This document shows, piece by piece, positions 25,975 through 38,013 of a stretch of 64,000 nt of DNA; the first letter of the stretch is position 1, and the number at the start of each line of letters is the position of its first letter. This stretch comes from Prunus persica (lineage: Eukaryota > Streptophyta > Magnoliopsida > Rosales > Rosaceae). A program made the translations under genes and the position numbers. The DNA lies in contig NC_034014.1 in NCBI RefSeq assembly GCF_000346465.2, forward strand, positions 22,082,522 through 22,146,521, in the 5' to 3' direction. Below the pieces are notes generated by a model that was not told where the DNA came from, did no database searches, and saw only the letters and a list, made by a program, of their open reading frames with translations.

Positions 25975-28700
25975 TCTATAATATATCATATTGGAGTCCG
26001 ATTTATATTTGAATTATCGGATTCAAATTACAATTACTTAGACCATACATCAAATATAAATGATCATTTTCATTACATTTATCCTATTGAGTTAGGATTA
26101 CAATTTAATTATTCAATGATTAATGCACTTACTTACTATGCTTTAAGTCATAGTTAACATTCAAATCTTGATGTGACACATACTTGTTTTCAAAGATTCA
26201 AAATATTCATATAACATTTTATATAGGTTATACATTTGTTAATATCAGTAGCACTACATGCAATAACTCTTTTACTAAGTAAATCGACTGATGTTCCAAA
26301 TGACAACAATCCATGTCATATTTGCTTTATTTAGTTAAAATTTATATGTTTATATATTCAAGAGTCATCTCCATCGTTCATCGGTTAAACTTAACACAGT
26401 GTCCTATTATCTTATTTTATTTATTTTTAATTAAAGAGTAAATTTGATGGTAATTTTTTGAAAGACAACCAAACGTATTCTTCCAACCATATTTTGGACT
26501 GCAAATCAAAGAAGAGAAATAGTACATACACTAGGGGTGGGCATTCAAGTGGGAAAACTGAACCAAATTGGATAGAAAAAATGGAAAAAATCGGGTTGAC
26601 AAAAAACCGGATTTGACCAATTTTGTTCGATTTCTGGTACGATTCTTATAGTGAAAAAACCAGACTATGTAGAATTGGACCGGCTATGTATTTTAATAAA
26701 ATATTTGAGCCCAATGCTAAATTTCTAAGCCCATAACAAATCTTTCTCCTAGTCCAACTTCAAATCACCTATCTTTTCTAGGCCCAATCATCTCCCTTTG
26801 CATGAAATTGAATCATTTGTGAATTTTTAAGTCAAAAAATAAAATTTTAGTTGAGTTTTGTAAAAAATAAAAAATAAAAAATTCATCCAAAAAAATATAA
26901 ACTGAACCAGCTTATGGGCAAACCGGATTGCACCGAATCATATATTTTTTTGGTCAAAATCAAATTAGATGAATAGTACCGATTCCAGTTTGGAGTGAGA
27001 ATCGGACGCTACCCACCATTAACAGAAGCACAAACCAAGTAAACGTAACACCATTTGGGAATCGACAGACTTCTTGGCTAATCTCTAATCTCAAAGAGGT
27101 AGCTGTTAATCTCCTATATGTTATTTTCTCCATTTTATTGTAGAATACAAAGAGACAACAGAGACATGTGGTGGTGGAAGGTGTTTAGGTGGTGTAGGGT
27201 TGAGTTCAATGGATAACATGGAGAGTGAAAATTGATCCACCTGATGAAATACATAAAAAAAAGAAGTTACATTTAGGAACATTGTAAAAAATTAAAATAG
27301 ATTTTCGACCACAAAAAAAAGATAATGTGGCACACGATATGGATTGCCATGTCATTTTTCTCTTCGGTTAATAACAACAGAAGTTGGTAAAAGAGTTGGT
27401 GTGCCCAATATAGAATTTAGATTTGGAAGGTAAGTTTTTGGGTAAATGTTTAAAAGGTAAGTTGAGAGATAAGGAAATTTTACAATGCTATTTATGCAAA
27501 AAAATTCCAAATACATCTATACCATATATATTTAATTTGATTATTTCCAAAAAAATGTTCTGGGATATGATTACACCAAGAATATACAGAGCATATCTAG
27601 GTCGTTAGATCTGATTCTTTTTGGATGCATGCACAACCTTAATTATGGAAAAATCCATTTGTATTTCCAATTACAGTGTTTTTGAAATCCGAGACTACAC
27701 CAAGAATTTGTAATATGGAATCCAAAAACATCTACAATATGCACTCATGAAACTATGTTGCGTCTACAATAAATTATTTTTTTTTAAAATTTATATTGAA
27801 AATTATATTTTTGCTTCTTTTTAGCCTCACATTTGTTGTAGTACGGCAAAATGTTTGACTTTCAAAGAAAGGCTCCGTAGTTTTGTTCAACCTGGCTACA
27901 AGCAAATTCAAATTGAATAATACGTCAAGTTATTTAGTCCTTGTGTTATTAAAAAGACTTTAGACTTTGGTTCATCCACCATTGAAAAATCTTTTCTTGC
28001 ATTAGGGATAAGCAGCAACCATTTGGTTGACATTATTACAGGTTGGAGATGCTATATATCATACCTAAACTAATTTGTGATAGCATGCTAAGTTGTGATT
28101 TATCTATCGGTAAGCTAATTTAGTAGAATTTATTTCGATCGAGTTTGGAGATTCGATATTTTTTTGAATTTTCCTTTTTTTTACTTGACGGCGCCTTTAT
28201 CGATCTATATATCTCACATGCATTGTTCATTATTAAGTTCTAGTTGTTAATGCTTCTCTTTATTAAAGAAAAAAAGACATACAAGCAATGTCGTTAAAGG
28301 GAAAAATCAAACATAAGATACGAAAATCTTTACCCCTGCCCCTCGAAATACCACTTTTCTTTAATAATTGAAAAATCAAACAAAAAAAATACTATTTCTT
28401 ATCATTTATCCTCTTGGGCCTCAGGAGTGAGAGCCCTAGTTTTCACATTTTGCATTTTTGGCAAACATGTTTCCATTTGGGAGACTTTGGAAAAGCCCAA
28501 AGGAGAGAGAAAATTTTTAAAAGAAGCCAAAATAGATAAAATTGCCCTTATTTTTTTTTTGATTTCCTAAGGAATCCTTTACATTTGCATGTCTTTGGTT
28601 TGAAAGTTGAGAGGTTTTTCTGTCTTTTTTGAAAAAGCTTTGGCTTTTTCCAAAAGTGAAAGTTTTTTTATGGGTAAAACCTAAATTTACTTTTCCATTT
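25975..28700. other. Gene-poor region with decayed transposon pieces
   Basis: I see no gene. About 26532-27019 starts CTAGGGGTGGGCATTC and ends GCTACCCACCATT, weakly inverted ends like those of small hAT-type MITEs, with a body of ACCGGATTTGACC-like repeats. A short frame at 27423-27608 has no recognisable features. The rest is AT-rich. Confidence 0.4.
26532..27019. mobile_element. Possible small hAT-like MITE
   Basis: The left end AGGGGTGGGCA and right end GCTACCCACC are imperfect inverses. The interior carries repeated CCGG(A/T)TTG motifs in both orientations. No clear 8-bp target-site duplication was found, so this is tentative. Confidence 0.33.
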
Positions 28701-29009
28701 TTGGTCTCCCTACTGCTATAAAACCAGGTGACCACTCCACCATCTATTGCATCTCTTCATTTCGTGCCCAGCGCACGAGATGGTAACTCCCTACATGGAG
28801 TGCATTACAGATTCCAGAGCCACTGTCCCAACCATTCAGTTCTAAGTTCTGGTATAAATCTCTTATGTTTCTCTTTATTATTTCTTCAATTTATACAACA
28901 TATATATATATATATATTCTTGTTTATTTGTTAATGTTGTACTGTATGTTACATTCAATTGTATATATCAAAAGAGAACATTTTGGAAGTTGTAAAGTCA
29001 TCAGCTCAC

Positions 29010-29300
29010 TTAATTAGTCCAATGACCATTAGGGATCAATAGAAGAAGTACCCCAGTTGGGTCAGTTCCAGGGAGGAGAGACAATTGGGCTGAGTTTTCA
29101 GCTGAGGATGAAGAAGATTTGGCTAGAAGCTCCTCCTTTGGCTTGAGTAATTTGTTCTCAACTTTCTCAAGGGCCCCTTGTAGTTTGTACAGCTCCTTCA
29201 AGCTATTTGTCCAATCTCCTAATCCCTTGGATCTTCATTGTGATCTGCTTGTGTCTCTCCCCTCGTCTCCTTTCGACCCAGGTTCGTCCTTCCTGTCTAT
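29010..29300 (-). pseudogene. Type I MADS gene relic (C-terminal part), minus copy
   Basis: The minus strand reads LKELYKLQGALEKVENKLL then KPKEELLAKSSSSS. This matches in pattern the C-terminal helix of the intact MADS gene downstream (VLYEMKEALEAVQENVRRDKE). There is no MADS box. A copy of this region lies in inverted orientation at 29640-29975. It is a duplicated fragment, not an expressed gene as far as can be seen. Confidence 0.5.
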
Positions 29301-29359
29301 CATAACAAAAACACAGTACTTTATATTGAGCACTGTTGAGATTGTCTACTAATAGTATC

Positions 29360-29600
29360 TTTTTTCTTTTTTTTTTCTTTTTTTATGAAAACTGAAATAC
29401 ATTAAAAGTTAGATCCCGTAGGGATCCTAAGACCATACAAATAAAAATAAACTCTAGCAAGGACATCCAAAGGGAAACGACTAAACCAAACACACGAGTT
29501 GTTATAATTGTGTCCTTTTTTTGCTAACTGATCCGCAACCATATTAGCCTCTCTGACTACGATCTAAATATTTATATTTCTGACGTCCCCTCTACTTAAT
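29360..29600 (-). mobile_element. 5'-truncated LINE, 3' end
   Basis: The minus strand encodes the end of a LINE RNase H-type domain: EANMVADQLAKKGHNY, then SCVWFSRFPLDVLARVYF, then a stop at 29402-29404. A T run at about 29360-29385 is its poly(A) tail on the minus strand. Upstream codons near 29575 already contain a stop. It sits between the two inverted MADS relics. Confidence 0.72.
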
Positions 29601-29639
29601 AGGTTTTATCTGTATTTGCCTGTGCAGAACAATGGAGGA

Positions 29640-29975
29640 TGGTTTGTGTGACTCTAAACAAGATAATATGGGAAGAACTGTGATCTGCTTAAGCACTTGG
29701 GAGGTCGATCGAGAAGAAATGAGAGGACAGATTCAAGTAGATATGGAGAACCGAGGGCCTAATAATTGATCAAGTGACCAGTTGATATACGCTTAGTTTG
29801 AAAGAGTTGTATAGGTTAAAGGGAGCTCTTGGGGAAGTTCAGGACAGATTACTCAAGAGAAAGAAGGAGCTTCCAGTCAAGACTTCTTCATCTCCTCAGC
29901 TGAGAATCCTGCCGAATTCTCTCGGACTACTTCCCTGGAGCTGACGCAGCTGGGCATGCTTCCGTTGATCCGAAT
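29640..29975 (+). pseudogene. Type I MADS gene relic (C-terminal part), plus copy
   Basis: From about 29798 the plus strand reads LKELYRLKGALGEVQDRLL then KRKKELPVKTSSSP, the inverted partner of 29010-29300. Stops follow soon after, and upstream sequence has in-frame stops (for example TAATTGA near 29760). There is no MADS box. It is broken. Confidence 0.5.
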
Positions 29976-30951
29976 GTCCATGGAAATGGCCATTAATATC
30001 ACTTCTTAATCTCTACTTAGAGAAGTGGTTTTTGTGGGAATGTTCTATCATTGTGTTGATTTATATGATTTAATCAATCTCCCCATCCGTATGTACAACT
30101 GGGGGAAAAGGAATAATAAAATTCATCCAATATAATCTATTTTCTCATATGCTTTTTTAACTTATTTCTTTTCGTATTCAGTATTTCTATGCCCTTCAGT
30201 TTTTAGAATTTAGACTCCTGATGTTATATTCCGGTTGACTAAGAATATAAAACTAATTTGGCACTACCAAAAAAATTTTATCGCTAAAGTTTTTCTTTAT
30301 TTTCTTTTCACGTTGAAAATGTTGTATACGTGACTATTTAATTTCAAAAACGCTAGTCATATCACATTGTATATACCTCTCTAATAAAAAAGTAATACAT
30401 AAATATGCAAAGATGATATGCCTAATTGCTCATTCTAATTTATAAATGGAGGTCAAGATTGATCATCTAACTTGTTGTGCCTTTTAAATTTATTTCTCTG
30501 TGTGTCCCATGCATGCTTTTGTTACAACTAGTTGGGTCACTCTGAATGTGGGTCAGAGCTATTTTGAATTACCCAATTTCTCATCCTTTTCTCTTCGTAT
30601 AGATAATTTTGGTAGTTTGTTCTGAAATTTAAATCCCAATTATGTGTAGTTTACGAGTGAGATGAATATTTTGGTATGCCAATAACGAAGAATTACGATA
30701 TTTGGCAATTTCAATGTAGTCAAAGATGATAAATTTTTCTCATAGGTTTCATACTACCAAGGTATATATGGAAAGATATACTCATAACCAATCAAAAAAA
30801 TATAGAATTTAATATATTTACAAGTTGGTTACGCCTGCATGCCCTATAAATAACCATGTTCGTCCTAAAAGCTTCTCATTCCCATCCAAGTAAAACTAGG
30901 TTTTGGCTGCTTTTTTCATAGTTTCTGTTAGCTAGAGTGAGAATGCTGAAC

Positions 30952-31449
30952 ATGGGCCGCAAGAAGACTCAAATGCAGTTGATCGAGACTGAAAGTGCTC
31001 GGCATGTTGCGTTCTCCAAGCGCCGATCTGGCCTCTTCAAGAAGGCTAGTGAACTCTGCACCATGTGTGCCGTTGAAGTTGCCATTATCATCTTCTCCAT
31101 TGGAGGGAAGGCATTTTCATTTGGCCACCCTAATGTCCACTTTGTGTTTAACAGGCTTCGTTGTTCTGAGAACCCAGATGCCAGCACCAGCTCTAATGAG
31201 GCTGCAGGACAAGATCCAATTCTGCATGATCTTAACAAAACCCACTCTGATCTTATTGAAAATGTGGGGCTTGTGAAGAAACTAGGGAAGAAGATGAGGA
31301 GGGCAATAATGGAGAAACCGAAGCCTGACTGGTTTTATGCACCAAGGGAAAGCCTTAGCATGGAGGTTCTATACGAGATGAAGGAGGCTCTAGAAGCCGT
31401 ACAAGAGAATGTGCGTAGAGACAAGGAAAGGCTTCTAGCGCAGGCTTAA
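30952..31449 (+). CDS. Type I (M-alpha) MADS-box protein, AGL62-like
   Basis: A single-exon frame of 165 aa from ATG 30952 (MGRKKTQMQL); an in-frame ATG at 30943 would add three residues. MGRKK is the usual family start. Residues 1-60 are a MADS DNA-binding domain: TESARHVAFSKRRSGLFKKA, ELCTMCAVEVAIIIFS, then KAFSFGHPNV, the hallmark of the AGL62/AGL61/AGL29 group. A keratin-like helix is short, as in type I proteins. The C-terminal part has WFYAPRESLSMEVLYEMKEA, matching the 'WYEAPVES' and 'L..L' motifs of that group. Relatives act in female gametophyte, central cell and endosperm development as heterodimers. The neighbourhood holds relics of similar genes. Subfamily placement is moderate. 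Confidence 0.9.
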   Translation: MGRKKTQMQLIETESARHVAFSKRRSGLFKKASELCTMCAVEVAIIIFSIGGKAFSFGHPNVHFVFNRLRCSENPDASTSSNEAAGQDPILHDLNKTHSDLIENVGLVKKLGKKMRRAIMEKPKPDWFYAPRESLSMEVLYEMKEALEAVQENVRRDKERLLAQA

Positions 31450-32169
31450 CAGAGTCATTGTCTGATCATCTGTTAACCAAGTAATTTAATGTATCGCTAA
31501 CTTTTCCCTTGGACTTAGTCTACAATTTAATCGAATTGTTTAATTTTGTGGTCCTCAATTTCACCCAAATCGAAAATTAGCACCGCATTAATTATACACA
31601 TATAAATTCTTTTATGCGGATATTCAGACGTTATTATCGTACTGACGTTATGTATTTTTTACTATTCCTTTCTACTTTCTTTCTTATTTACAATACTATC
31701 CCCACGAAAATAACATGTGGACATCTAAAAGAGGGAATAACTATATATATATACATATATGTATGTGTCATCCTTACAAACATAATTAAAGTTCAATACA
31801 TGCATGCTGGACTAATAGTATTTATAAGAATTAATTATAAATGTGACAGTAATATTATAAAAATACGGAGATTCATTTTCTTTTCCATAAAACCGACGAT
31901 AAAAATATTTAATATAAATTCCTTTGATTAAAAAAAAATATTTATTATAAATTATAAAAACTACTTTTTTTATTCAAGCGGTATCAAAACATGTTGTAAA
32001 TAGTAAACTGGCCGTGATTAGAAATTGGTGTGTGAGTGTGGCTTTGAAAAATGGGCCTTGTTAATGGGCTTCTTGTTGTAGTTTCTAATTTCCTCTATAC
32101 ATTTCTGACACAAAGGGCAAAAGGGATTCACATTTTCACTTGTCGATCGAAAGAGAGTTTTGCTAAGAA
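31450..32169. other. Intergenic stretch before COX6A
   Basis: AT-rich, with no gene seen. A short TA/AT microsatellite lies at about 31743-31762. The last 120 bases are the COX6A leader. Confidence 0.5.
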
Positions 32170-32285
32170 ATGGCGATGTCGATGGTCCGATCTGCTGCCC
32201 TTCGAACCGCCTTGCGCAGTGGCTCCCGATCCTCTGCTCCTCCAAAGCGTTCCTTCTCCTCCTCTGCTGCTCACGACGATGCCCG

Positions 32286-32322
<37 letters not shown>

Positions 32323-33838
32323 GCGCGCAGACATATACATTCGCAATTATGCGCTTATTTAGTTTTTGATCTTCAAAGACCTCTTTTTATTTATTTTTAT
32401 TTTATTTTAAAATTTTGATCTGATAGCTTAATTGACATTGGAGCTATGGTTGCATATTAGGGCTTTCGCTATTGTTCCTTAGGTTTGGGTTTTTTATCTT
32501 ATGTTTTGTTCAATAAAATTGATTGATTTGGAAATGTGTGATAATGAGATGTAATAAATTTTGGGATCTCATCTACGCGTTGTTTGAATTTGATGGAATT
32601 TCAAACCTTGAGACTTATCTTGATTTGTAATATGAAATTCAAAGTTTCTATGTTTTTAATGTTTTTGAACTGTGTTTATCTATTTTCTATTTCTCCTTTT
32701 CAGATGAGACGGCCAAGTGGGAGAAGATTACTTACTTAGGCATTGCTTCATGCACTATTTTCGCGTTTGTTGTCCTGTCAAAGCCTCATCCTCACTACGA
32801 CGAGCCTCCTGTGAGCTTTCTTCTTAAGCCTTGGGATTTATTTTTGTTCTGTATTTTGCTGCTCGATGTGGAGCTGCCTACCTTTCCTTGTATTTTATGT
32901 TTTAAATTTTTTTTGTGATATTAATTTTTGCATTTCACATTCCGTGGTATGCTATATTCCTTTACCTTTTTTTCATCTGATAGTGATCCGTGTTATCTGT
33001 TGCCTGTGTTTGCAGCCGTACCCATATTTACACATCCGCAATAAGGAGTTCCCATGGGGTATGATTCTGAACATCATTAGCTCGCTGTTTTCTTTTCTGA
33101 GAAAGATTGGTTAGATTTGCATTGTTGTTTCATGTAATAAACATTGGATAGAGTGTTCCAGCATATTTATTGTCGATGATGGATTCGATCTTAGCCATTA
33201 TTTTGGTTTTCATTGACTATTAATCAGTATGTGTCATGAAGAACAGCACTCTAGGTAGTTCAGCCAATGGAGGGAGCATGTTTTAATTTTTTTTCATGAC
33301 CTTAGATGCATTTTGGTAATCTGAACAAGAACCAATGCTGTACCTAGAGAGTGTGATGCGGCCACAAGTTGATTTTGATACTAGAACTGGATTTTAAAAA
33401 TCGATGGGGGTTTGTGGGCACAAGGAAAGATATGAGTTATTCCGTTTTGAAACTGCTTTTCCGAAAGATGAGTCGGATAAGTAATATCATATTGGTGTAT
33501 TTAACCTCAAACGGTTGATAATAATGCTACAGCTGCATCTTGGGCTGGGGCTATTAGGCTAAATTATTGTTGATAGCCTACCATGTCTTAGAAGTGTAGG
33601 CACTAAGGTTAAGGTCTTGCATCAATTCTGGATGGAAGTTTACATTGGATTTTAAAATCTATGTTTTGAGGATATTGTTATGTTGAAGCTTAATTATTTT
33701 GAATTATACTTGTTAATGAGGTTTCGTTTTTTATTAAGAAGAATTGCCTGGATTTAGTATTGCTCGAATATCTGATATGTTTTTCATTGGTGTTCAGGTC
33801 CGAATGGTCTTTTTGAAAAGAAGCACGAGCACCACTAG
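32170..33838 (+). CDS. COX6A: Cytochrome c oxidase subunit 6a, mitochondrial
   Basis: Four exons, 32170-32284, 32704-32810, 33016-33058 and 33798-33838, encode 101 aa. This is a small nuclear-encoded subunit of complex IV in the inner mitochondrial membrane. Residues 1-30 form an Arg/Ser-rich presequence (MAMSMVRSAALRTALRSGSR). Then come HETAKWEKITYLGIASC, a single membrane span (about 50-66) and the family-defining C-terminus, YPYLHIRNKEFPWGPNGLF ending KKHEHH. Splice phases (1, 0, 1) restore the frame each time. A CT microsatellite begins two bases after the first donor site. Length and exon structure fit the family. Confidence 0.95.
32287..32321 (+). repeat. CT microsatellite at the start of COX6A intron 1
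   Basis: A run of CT dinucleotides begins within three bases of the first 5' splice site (GTAATC at 32285). It is listed because similar GA/CT runs mark the 5' ends of three other genes here. Confidence 0.9.
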
Positions 33839-35256
33839 GCTAGCTTTTGGGATACTTCAAAGAGACGCAATTTGGAATAACTCTCGTCCATGTTTTTCAT
33901 GTTAGACAGATTCATTAGACTACCTTGGATTTCATTGGATATGAATTGGCTGCACTTGTTTCACATTATGAATTCTGGATCAAAATCCTTGTGGCAAGTT
34001 GTGTTATGTTTTTCTGTAAACATTGAAACCCATAAATAAGATTATGAGATATTGTTTTTACCTTTTCTAGCTTAAAGTATCTAGTGTGATTTGGAATGTG
34101 GAGAATTCTTATGGCATTTTCTATTCACACCCATTAATGTGCCGCACACCTTCCCAAGTGAAACTACGTTGTAACTTGTAAGTGATGAAAATATTGGAAG
34201 AAAATTTGATGTTTAAGTACATGCAGATAAAAACTCCAAAACGTTGATGATATTTATTATATAATATCTGTGTTTTGGTAAGTAGATGCCTAATAATTAG
34301 GGATGCAATGGGTCGAAGTGGGGGTGGATATGCCATTCCCATCCTTATCTCCATTAAGCATTTTTTCTCATCCTTGTATTCATACCCACAATCTTCAATT
34401 CGGGGGTTCCCCATCCCCACATTCACTAGCCCACCCATAGAAAGTTTTCTGGTTGTTGAATTGTTATTAGCTTGCTATGATAAATGCTAGAAAGGAGGAG
34501 GTGGAGTTAGCTCTTAGGATAAGAGCTAATTACTAGGAAGTAAACCTTATTAACGTGAGTTTAATGGGTCTAGCTGCAGTTCTATTTTACTGTTGTTCAG
34601 TTGTGAATTTGAGCCTATTTTTTGTTGAGTTGGCAAAGAGTTGAAGAGTAACTCCATAAACCCGGTTCCAATTTTTGTTTGTTCATATCACATGGTTGGT
34701 GTTATTTTCCCAAATTAGAGCAGTAATAAAGGTAAAAAAAATGTAGATTGTGAAAATTTGAATTACTTTTCCTCTATATGTTTCTAACGTCCATTCATCT
34801 GTGTTTGATTAAATTGTTTTTTTCTTCCTAAAGAAAGATTTTGATGATTTTTTTGTTGTTGAGAAATACCATGTTCATTTTAACGTTATAGTATGGAGGC
34901 TACAATAAAGGAAATTCAAAACTTCGGAAGAATCGATGTAAGATTTGACGTTCTAAATCTAAACACATTCTCTCGCTATACCAAGCAATAAAGGAAAATC
35001 AGTTATCCTTTTGGGGAAAGCCAAAGTTCAGAAGAAGAGAGAGTAAGACAGGTCAGACAAAGAAAGAGTAAGAGGAACAACAGCATGTAAGAATGGAACA
35101 TCACAGGAATTATGTAATTTCAAACCTTGGATCTTACAACTTCTCAAGTACAATGAGCAATGAACCTTACAGTTTTGCCTAATCACCTCTGAACAAAAAG
35201 ATGAAAACAAAATGATATAAACGGTTGTGGAATGAACGATCAACTTATTACAATTT
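33839..35256. other. Intergenic between COX6A and the Glu-rich gene
   Basis: The COX6A 3' UTR lies at the left, and the convergent 3' UTR of the Glu-rich gene at the right. About 34290-34440 has GGGTCGAAGTGGGGGTGGATATG followed by CCCACATTCACTAGCCCACCC, likely a decayed repeat. No gene is seen. Confidence 0.5.
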
Positions 35257-37296
35257 CTACTCTGCAGCCGTATCATCATTGGTATGAGTTTCGATTTTGC
35301 TTTCTGGCAGAGTTTCCAGGTCTATACGAGCCTCATTCTCTTCTTCAAGGATCGATGAATGTGAAGAATCAACTGTAACATTCTGGCTCTCATTAGTATT
35401 TTCGTCAGTGTTCGAGGAATCTTCACTCTCCTTCTGCGCATTACCAGATTCTTCTCCGCCTGCACCTTCATTTTCCCTTTGGCCTACATCTGCATTGTCA
35501 TCGGTCTTGCTTTGAAGAACATTCTCATTCTCGTTCTGTCTAGCCTCCGCATTATTATTTGTGTTTGAAGACTCCTCTTTGTCTTGGGATACTGAAGAAT
35601 CAGAAGAGTCAACTAATTCCTTCTGGCCTGCATCTGTGTTGTCGTTGCCATTTGCGTTTTCATTCATGTTGTTTGGAACAGCACTGTCATTTACAGTCTG
35701 GCCCGCATCAGATTTGTTATGTGCGTTTGAGGGTGCATTTTTCTCTTGTTGGAATGAAGGATTAGAAAAATCAGCTTCTTGCTTTTGGCCACCATCTTCA
35801 TTGTCGTTTGTTTTTTGAGATAGTGTACTTTCCTGTGTCCCTTCTACCTCAGTGTCACTGCTGAACTTTTGAGTCTGAACAATGCTCATGGCTAAAGGTG
35901 CATAACTATTTTCTGTTTCTGTAGATGTATTGGAGTGGACAATCTGACTATCCGACACAACAGATTCAGAATTACTAGAAGTATCTGTAGATACTCCCTT
36001 AGTTGCCTCTCCATTCTCAGTTTTAGTGGAAGCTGTGGTGCTTGAGTCTTGTTGCTCGCTGTTGGCAGGTACATCAGATTTCTCGGGTTGCTCTAATACA
36101 ACATTTTGCTGTGCAGAGTCCTCTTTCTTAGCATCGACTTTCTCCTGCTCAGTTGAGTTAGGCGTGGAACCGTTCTCTGGTTCTGAGTGATTACTCTTGT
36201 TACCACCATCTTGTCCATTATTTGCTGTCGCATTCTGAGTTTCATGGGCCACGGCACTGGAAGCATCATCAGCCTTGTAAGGCTCTTCTCTTGCCCCCTC
36301 ATCATTTTTTTCACCTCCATCTCGAACCCGATCATCAGATAAAATTAGTTGCTCAATCTTATCACCTTCCTTCTCTTCAGCCTCGTTTTCTTTATTATCT
36401 GTCTCAATGTGTTCTTCCCCCTCTTTATTATCCACTCCCTGACTCTCCTCTGATGTTCCTTTCTCCTCACTTCCGTCCTCTTTGGTCTCTTCATTATCCT
36501 TCTGTTCACTTTCTTTCTCTTTGGTCACTTCGCTCTCCTTCTGTTCACCTTCTTTCTCTTTGGTCTCCACATTCTCCTTCTGTTCACCTTCTTTCTCTTT
36601 GATCTCATTCTCCTTCTGTTCACTTTCTTTCTCTGTGGTCTCTTCATGCTCCTTCTGTTCAGCTTCTTTCTCTTTGGTCTCTTCATGCTCCTTCTGTTCA
36701 CTTTCTTTCTCATTGGTCTCTTCATGCTCCTTCTCTTCACTTTCTTTCCCATTGGTCTCTACATTCTCCTTCTCTTCACCTTCTTTCTCTTTGGTCTCTT
36801 TAGTTTCCTTCTCACTGCTTTCCTCACTCTCCTTGGCTTTATTGTCTTCATTCTTCTTCTGGGCGTTTTCATCCTCTTTGCTCTCTTCATTTTCATTCTC
36901 CTTGCTCGTGTCCCTTTCTTTCTCTTCTTCTACTGAAACACCATTATCATCTGTTCTTTCTTCAATTTTATTTTCATCATTTTCACTTATCCCATCGTCT
37001 CCAGTGCCTCTCCCTACATTATCGATCTCTTCAGGCTTGTTTTCTTCTTCCTCCTCCTTTTCCCTTGCATTGCTATTGACACTTTCCTCCACAAGAGGCT
37101 TGAGGTCCTTTCTTCCTAACTTAACAATTTGATCCCCATCTTTTATGCTTTGCCTGAATTCTGCTTTCTTACCATGAGACTGCTTGACTTGGTAAGCTAG
37201 CCAGATGCAGACACCCGCCAAAAGAAATAGCTGTAAAGCATGTTTTACCTTGAAACCTTTAGATCTAGAGTTCCTTCGAGGAGATAGCTTGAACAT
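35257..37296 (-). CDS. Glu/Lys-rich single-pass membrane protein
   Basis: One coding exon of 679 aa. A basic N-terminus (MFKLSPRRNSRSKGFKVK) is followed by one hydrophobic segment (about 20-37, LQLFLLAGVCIWLAY), which suggests a type II signal anchor with the bulk on the luminal or outer side. Residues about 75-290 are Glu/Lys-rich, and a 13-residue repeat (ETKEKESEQKEHE consensus, about eight units) lies at about 160-270. The rest is Ser/Asn/Asp/Gln-rich low complexity (about 300-670). The regular charge pattern suggests an extended or coiled structure. Function is unknown; Arabidopsis At4g37820/At2g22795-type proteins share this architecture (from memory). A 5' UTR intron is likely (donor GGTATG near 38018, acceptor near 37353), with a GA/CT run just inside it. 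Confidence 0.88.
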   Translation of the reverse strand: MFKLSPRRNSRSKGFKVKHALQLFLLAGVCIWLAYQVKQSHGKKAEFRQSIKDGDQIVKLGRKDLKPLVEESVNSNAREKEEEEENKPEEIDNVGRGTGDDGISENDENKIEERTDDNGVSVEEEKERDTSKENENEESKEDENAQKKNEDNKAKESEESSEKETKETKEKEGEEKENVETNGKESEEKEHEETNEKESEQKEHEETKEKEAEQKEHEETTEKESEQKENEIKEKEGEQKENVETKEKEGEQKESEVTKEKESEQKDNEETKEDGSEEKGTSEESQGVDNKEGEEHIETDNKENEAEEKEGDKIEQLILSDDRVRDGGEKNDEGAREEPYKADDASSAVAHETQNATANNGQDGGNKSNHSEPENGSTPNSTEQEKVDAKKEDSAQQNVVLEQPEKSDVPANSEQQDSSTTASTKTENGEATKGVSTDTSSNSESVVSDSQIVHSNTSTETENSYAPLAMSIVQTQKFSSDTEVEGTQESTLSQKTNDNEDGGQKQEADFSNPSFQQEKNAPSNAHNKSDAGQTVNDSAVPNNMNENANGNDNTDAGQKELVDSSDSSVSQDKEESSNTNNNAEARQNENENVLQSKTDDNADVGQRENEGAGGEESGNAQKESEDSSNTDENTNESQNVTVDSSHSSILEEENEARIDLETLPESKIETHTNDDTAAE
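36480..36800. repeat. 39-bp coding tandem repeat in the Glu-rich gene
   Basis: About eight 36-39-bp units on the minus strand encode the ETKEKESEQKEHE-type repeat. One unit is a codon shorter (IKEKEGEQKENV). Unit divergence is low at the DNA level, as for a recently active minisatellite. Long open shadow frames on the plus strand here are by-products. Confidence 0.85.
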
Positions 37297-37972
37297 GCCT
37301 AATCTCTTTAAGGCTCAACAAAAATATTTTCTTTACAACACCTGCATAAAAGTTCTACTTCTGTTAAATTCCTCGACCCGTATTCAAAGAAGGGGAAACT
37401 AAAACCGAATTCTTCCTAGTGTCATCAAATCATAAGCTGAAAATAGGTAAATTTAGTTTCATCAAATCTCAGTGCAACAAATATAAGTTCATTGGAAACT
37501 GATGGAAATAGAATAAAATAAAATTGTGAGTGTATAGCAGTAAATATGTGAATCCAACCCTACGGATCCAACCAAATATCAGCATTGTGCTTAGACAGGA
37601 ACCCTGAATTCAACTAGACCAGAACCCAAAAAGCAACCTCATATATCAATGTCATCCATTTTCACATGGGAAGCTATTCACGTTGTTATCACCAATGAGA
37701 GTTTCCAAATTGTGAAGGAATCCCACTTGGATGTAATCACTATGTAACCAAATCAATTATCTTTTTCACATTACAAAGCCAACCCAGTTCAACTAGTGTA
37801 GATATCAGAACGGGAAACCAAAGAAACTGAAAGAACAAAAAACAGAGCAAAATTCTAAGACATTGAAAACATCAACCCAGATCTGAACATGCTCTTACAG
37901 CACACCGCCCAATCTGATTGCAAGCAGCAACATTTGAGAAATTTCACAAAGTAAAAAAGAAGAAGGAATGCT

Positions 37973-38013
<41 letters not shown>

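Larger units (their letters stand above)
28701..30951. other. Region of MADS relics and MADS-gene promoter
   Basis: Besides the relics and LINE listed separately, it contains a TATA-like box (CTATAAAACC near 28717) with no coding region behind it. TATA-like CTATAAATA at 30844-30852, about 100 bases before the intact MADS gene, is the probable promoter of that gene. The rest is AT-rich, with nothing else seen. Confidence 0.5.

Noticed and set aside
36482..37132. Long Ser/Phe/Leu-rich plus-strand frame
   Set aside because: It is the antisense shadow of the Glu/Lys-rich coding repeat on the minus strand.
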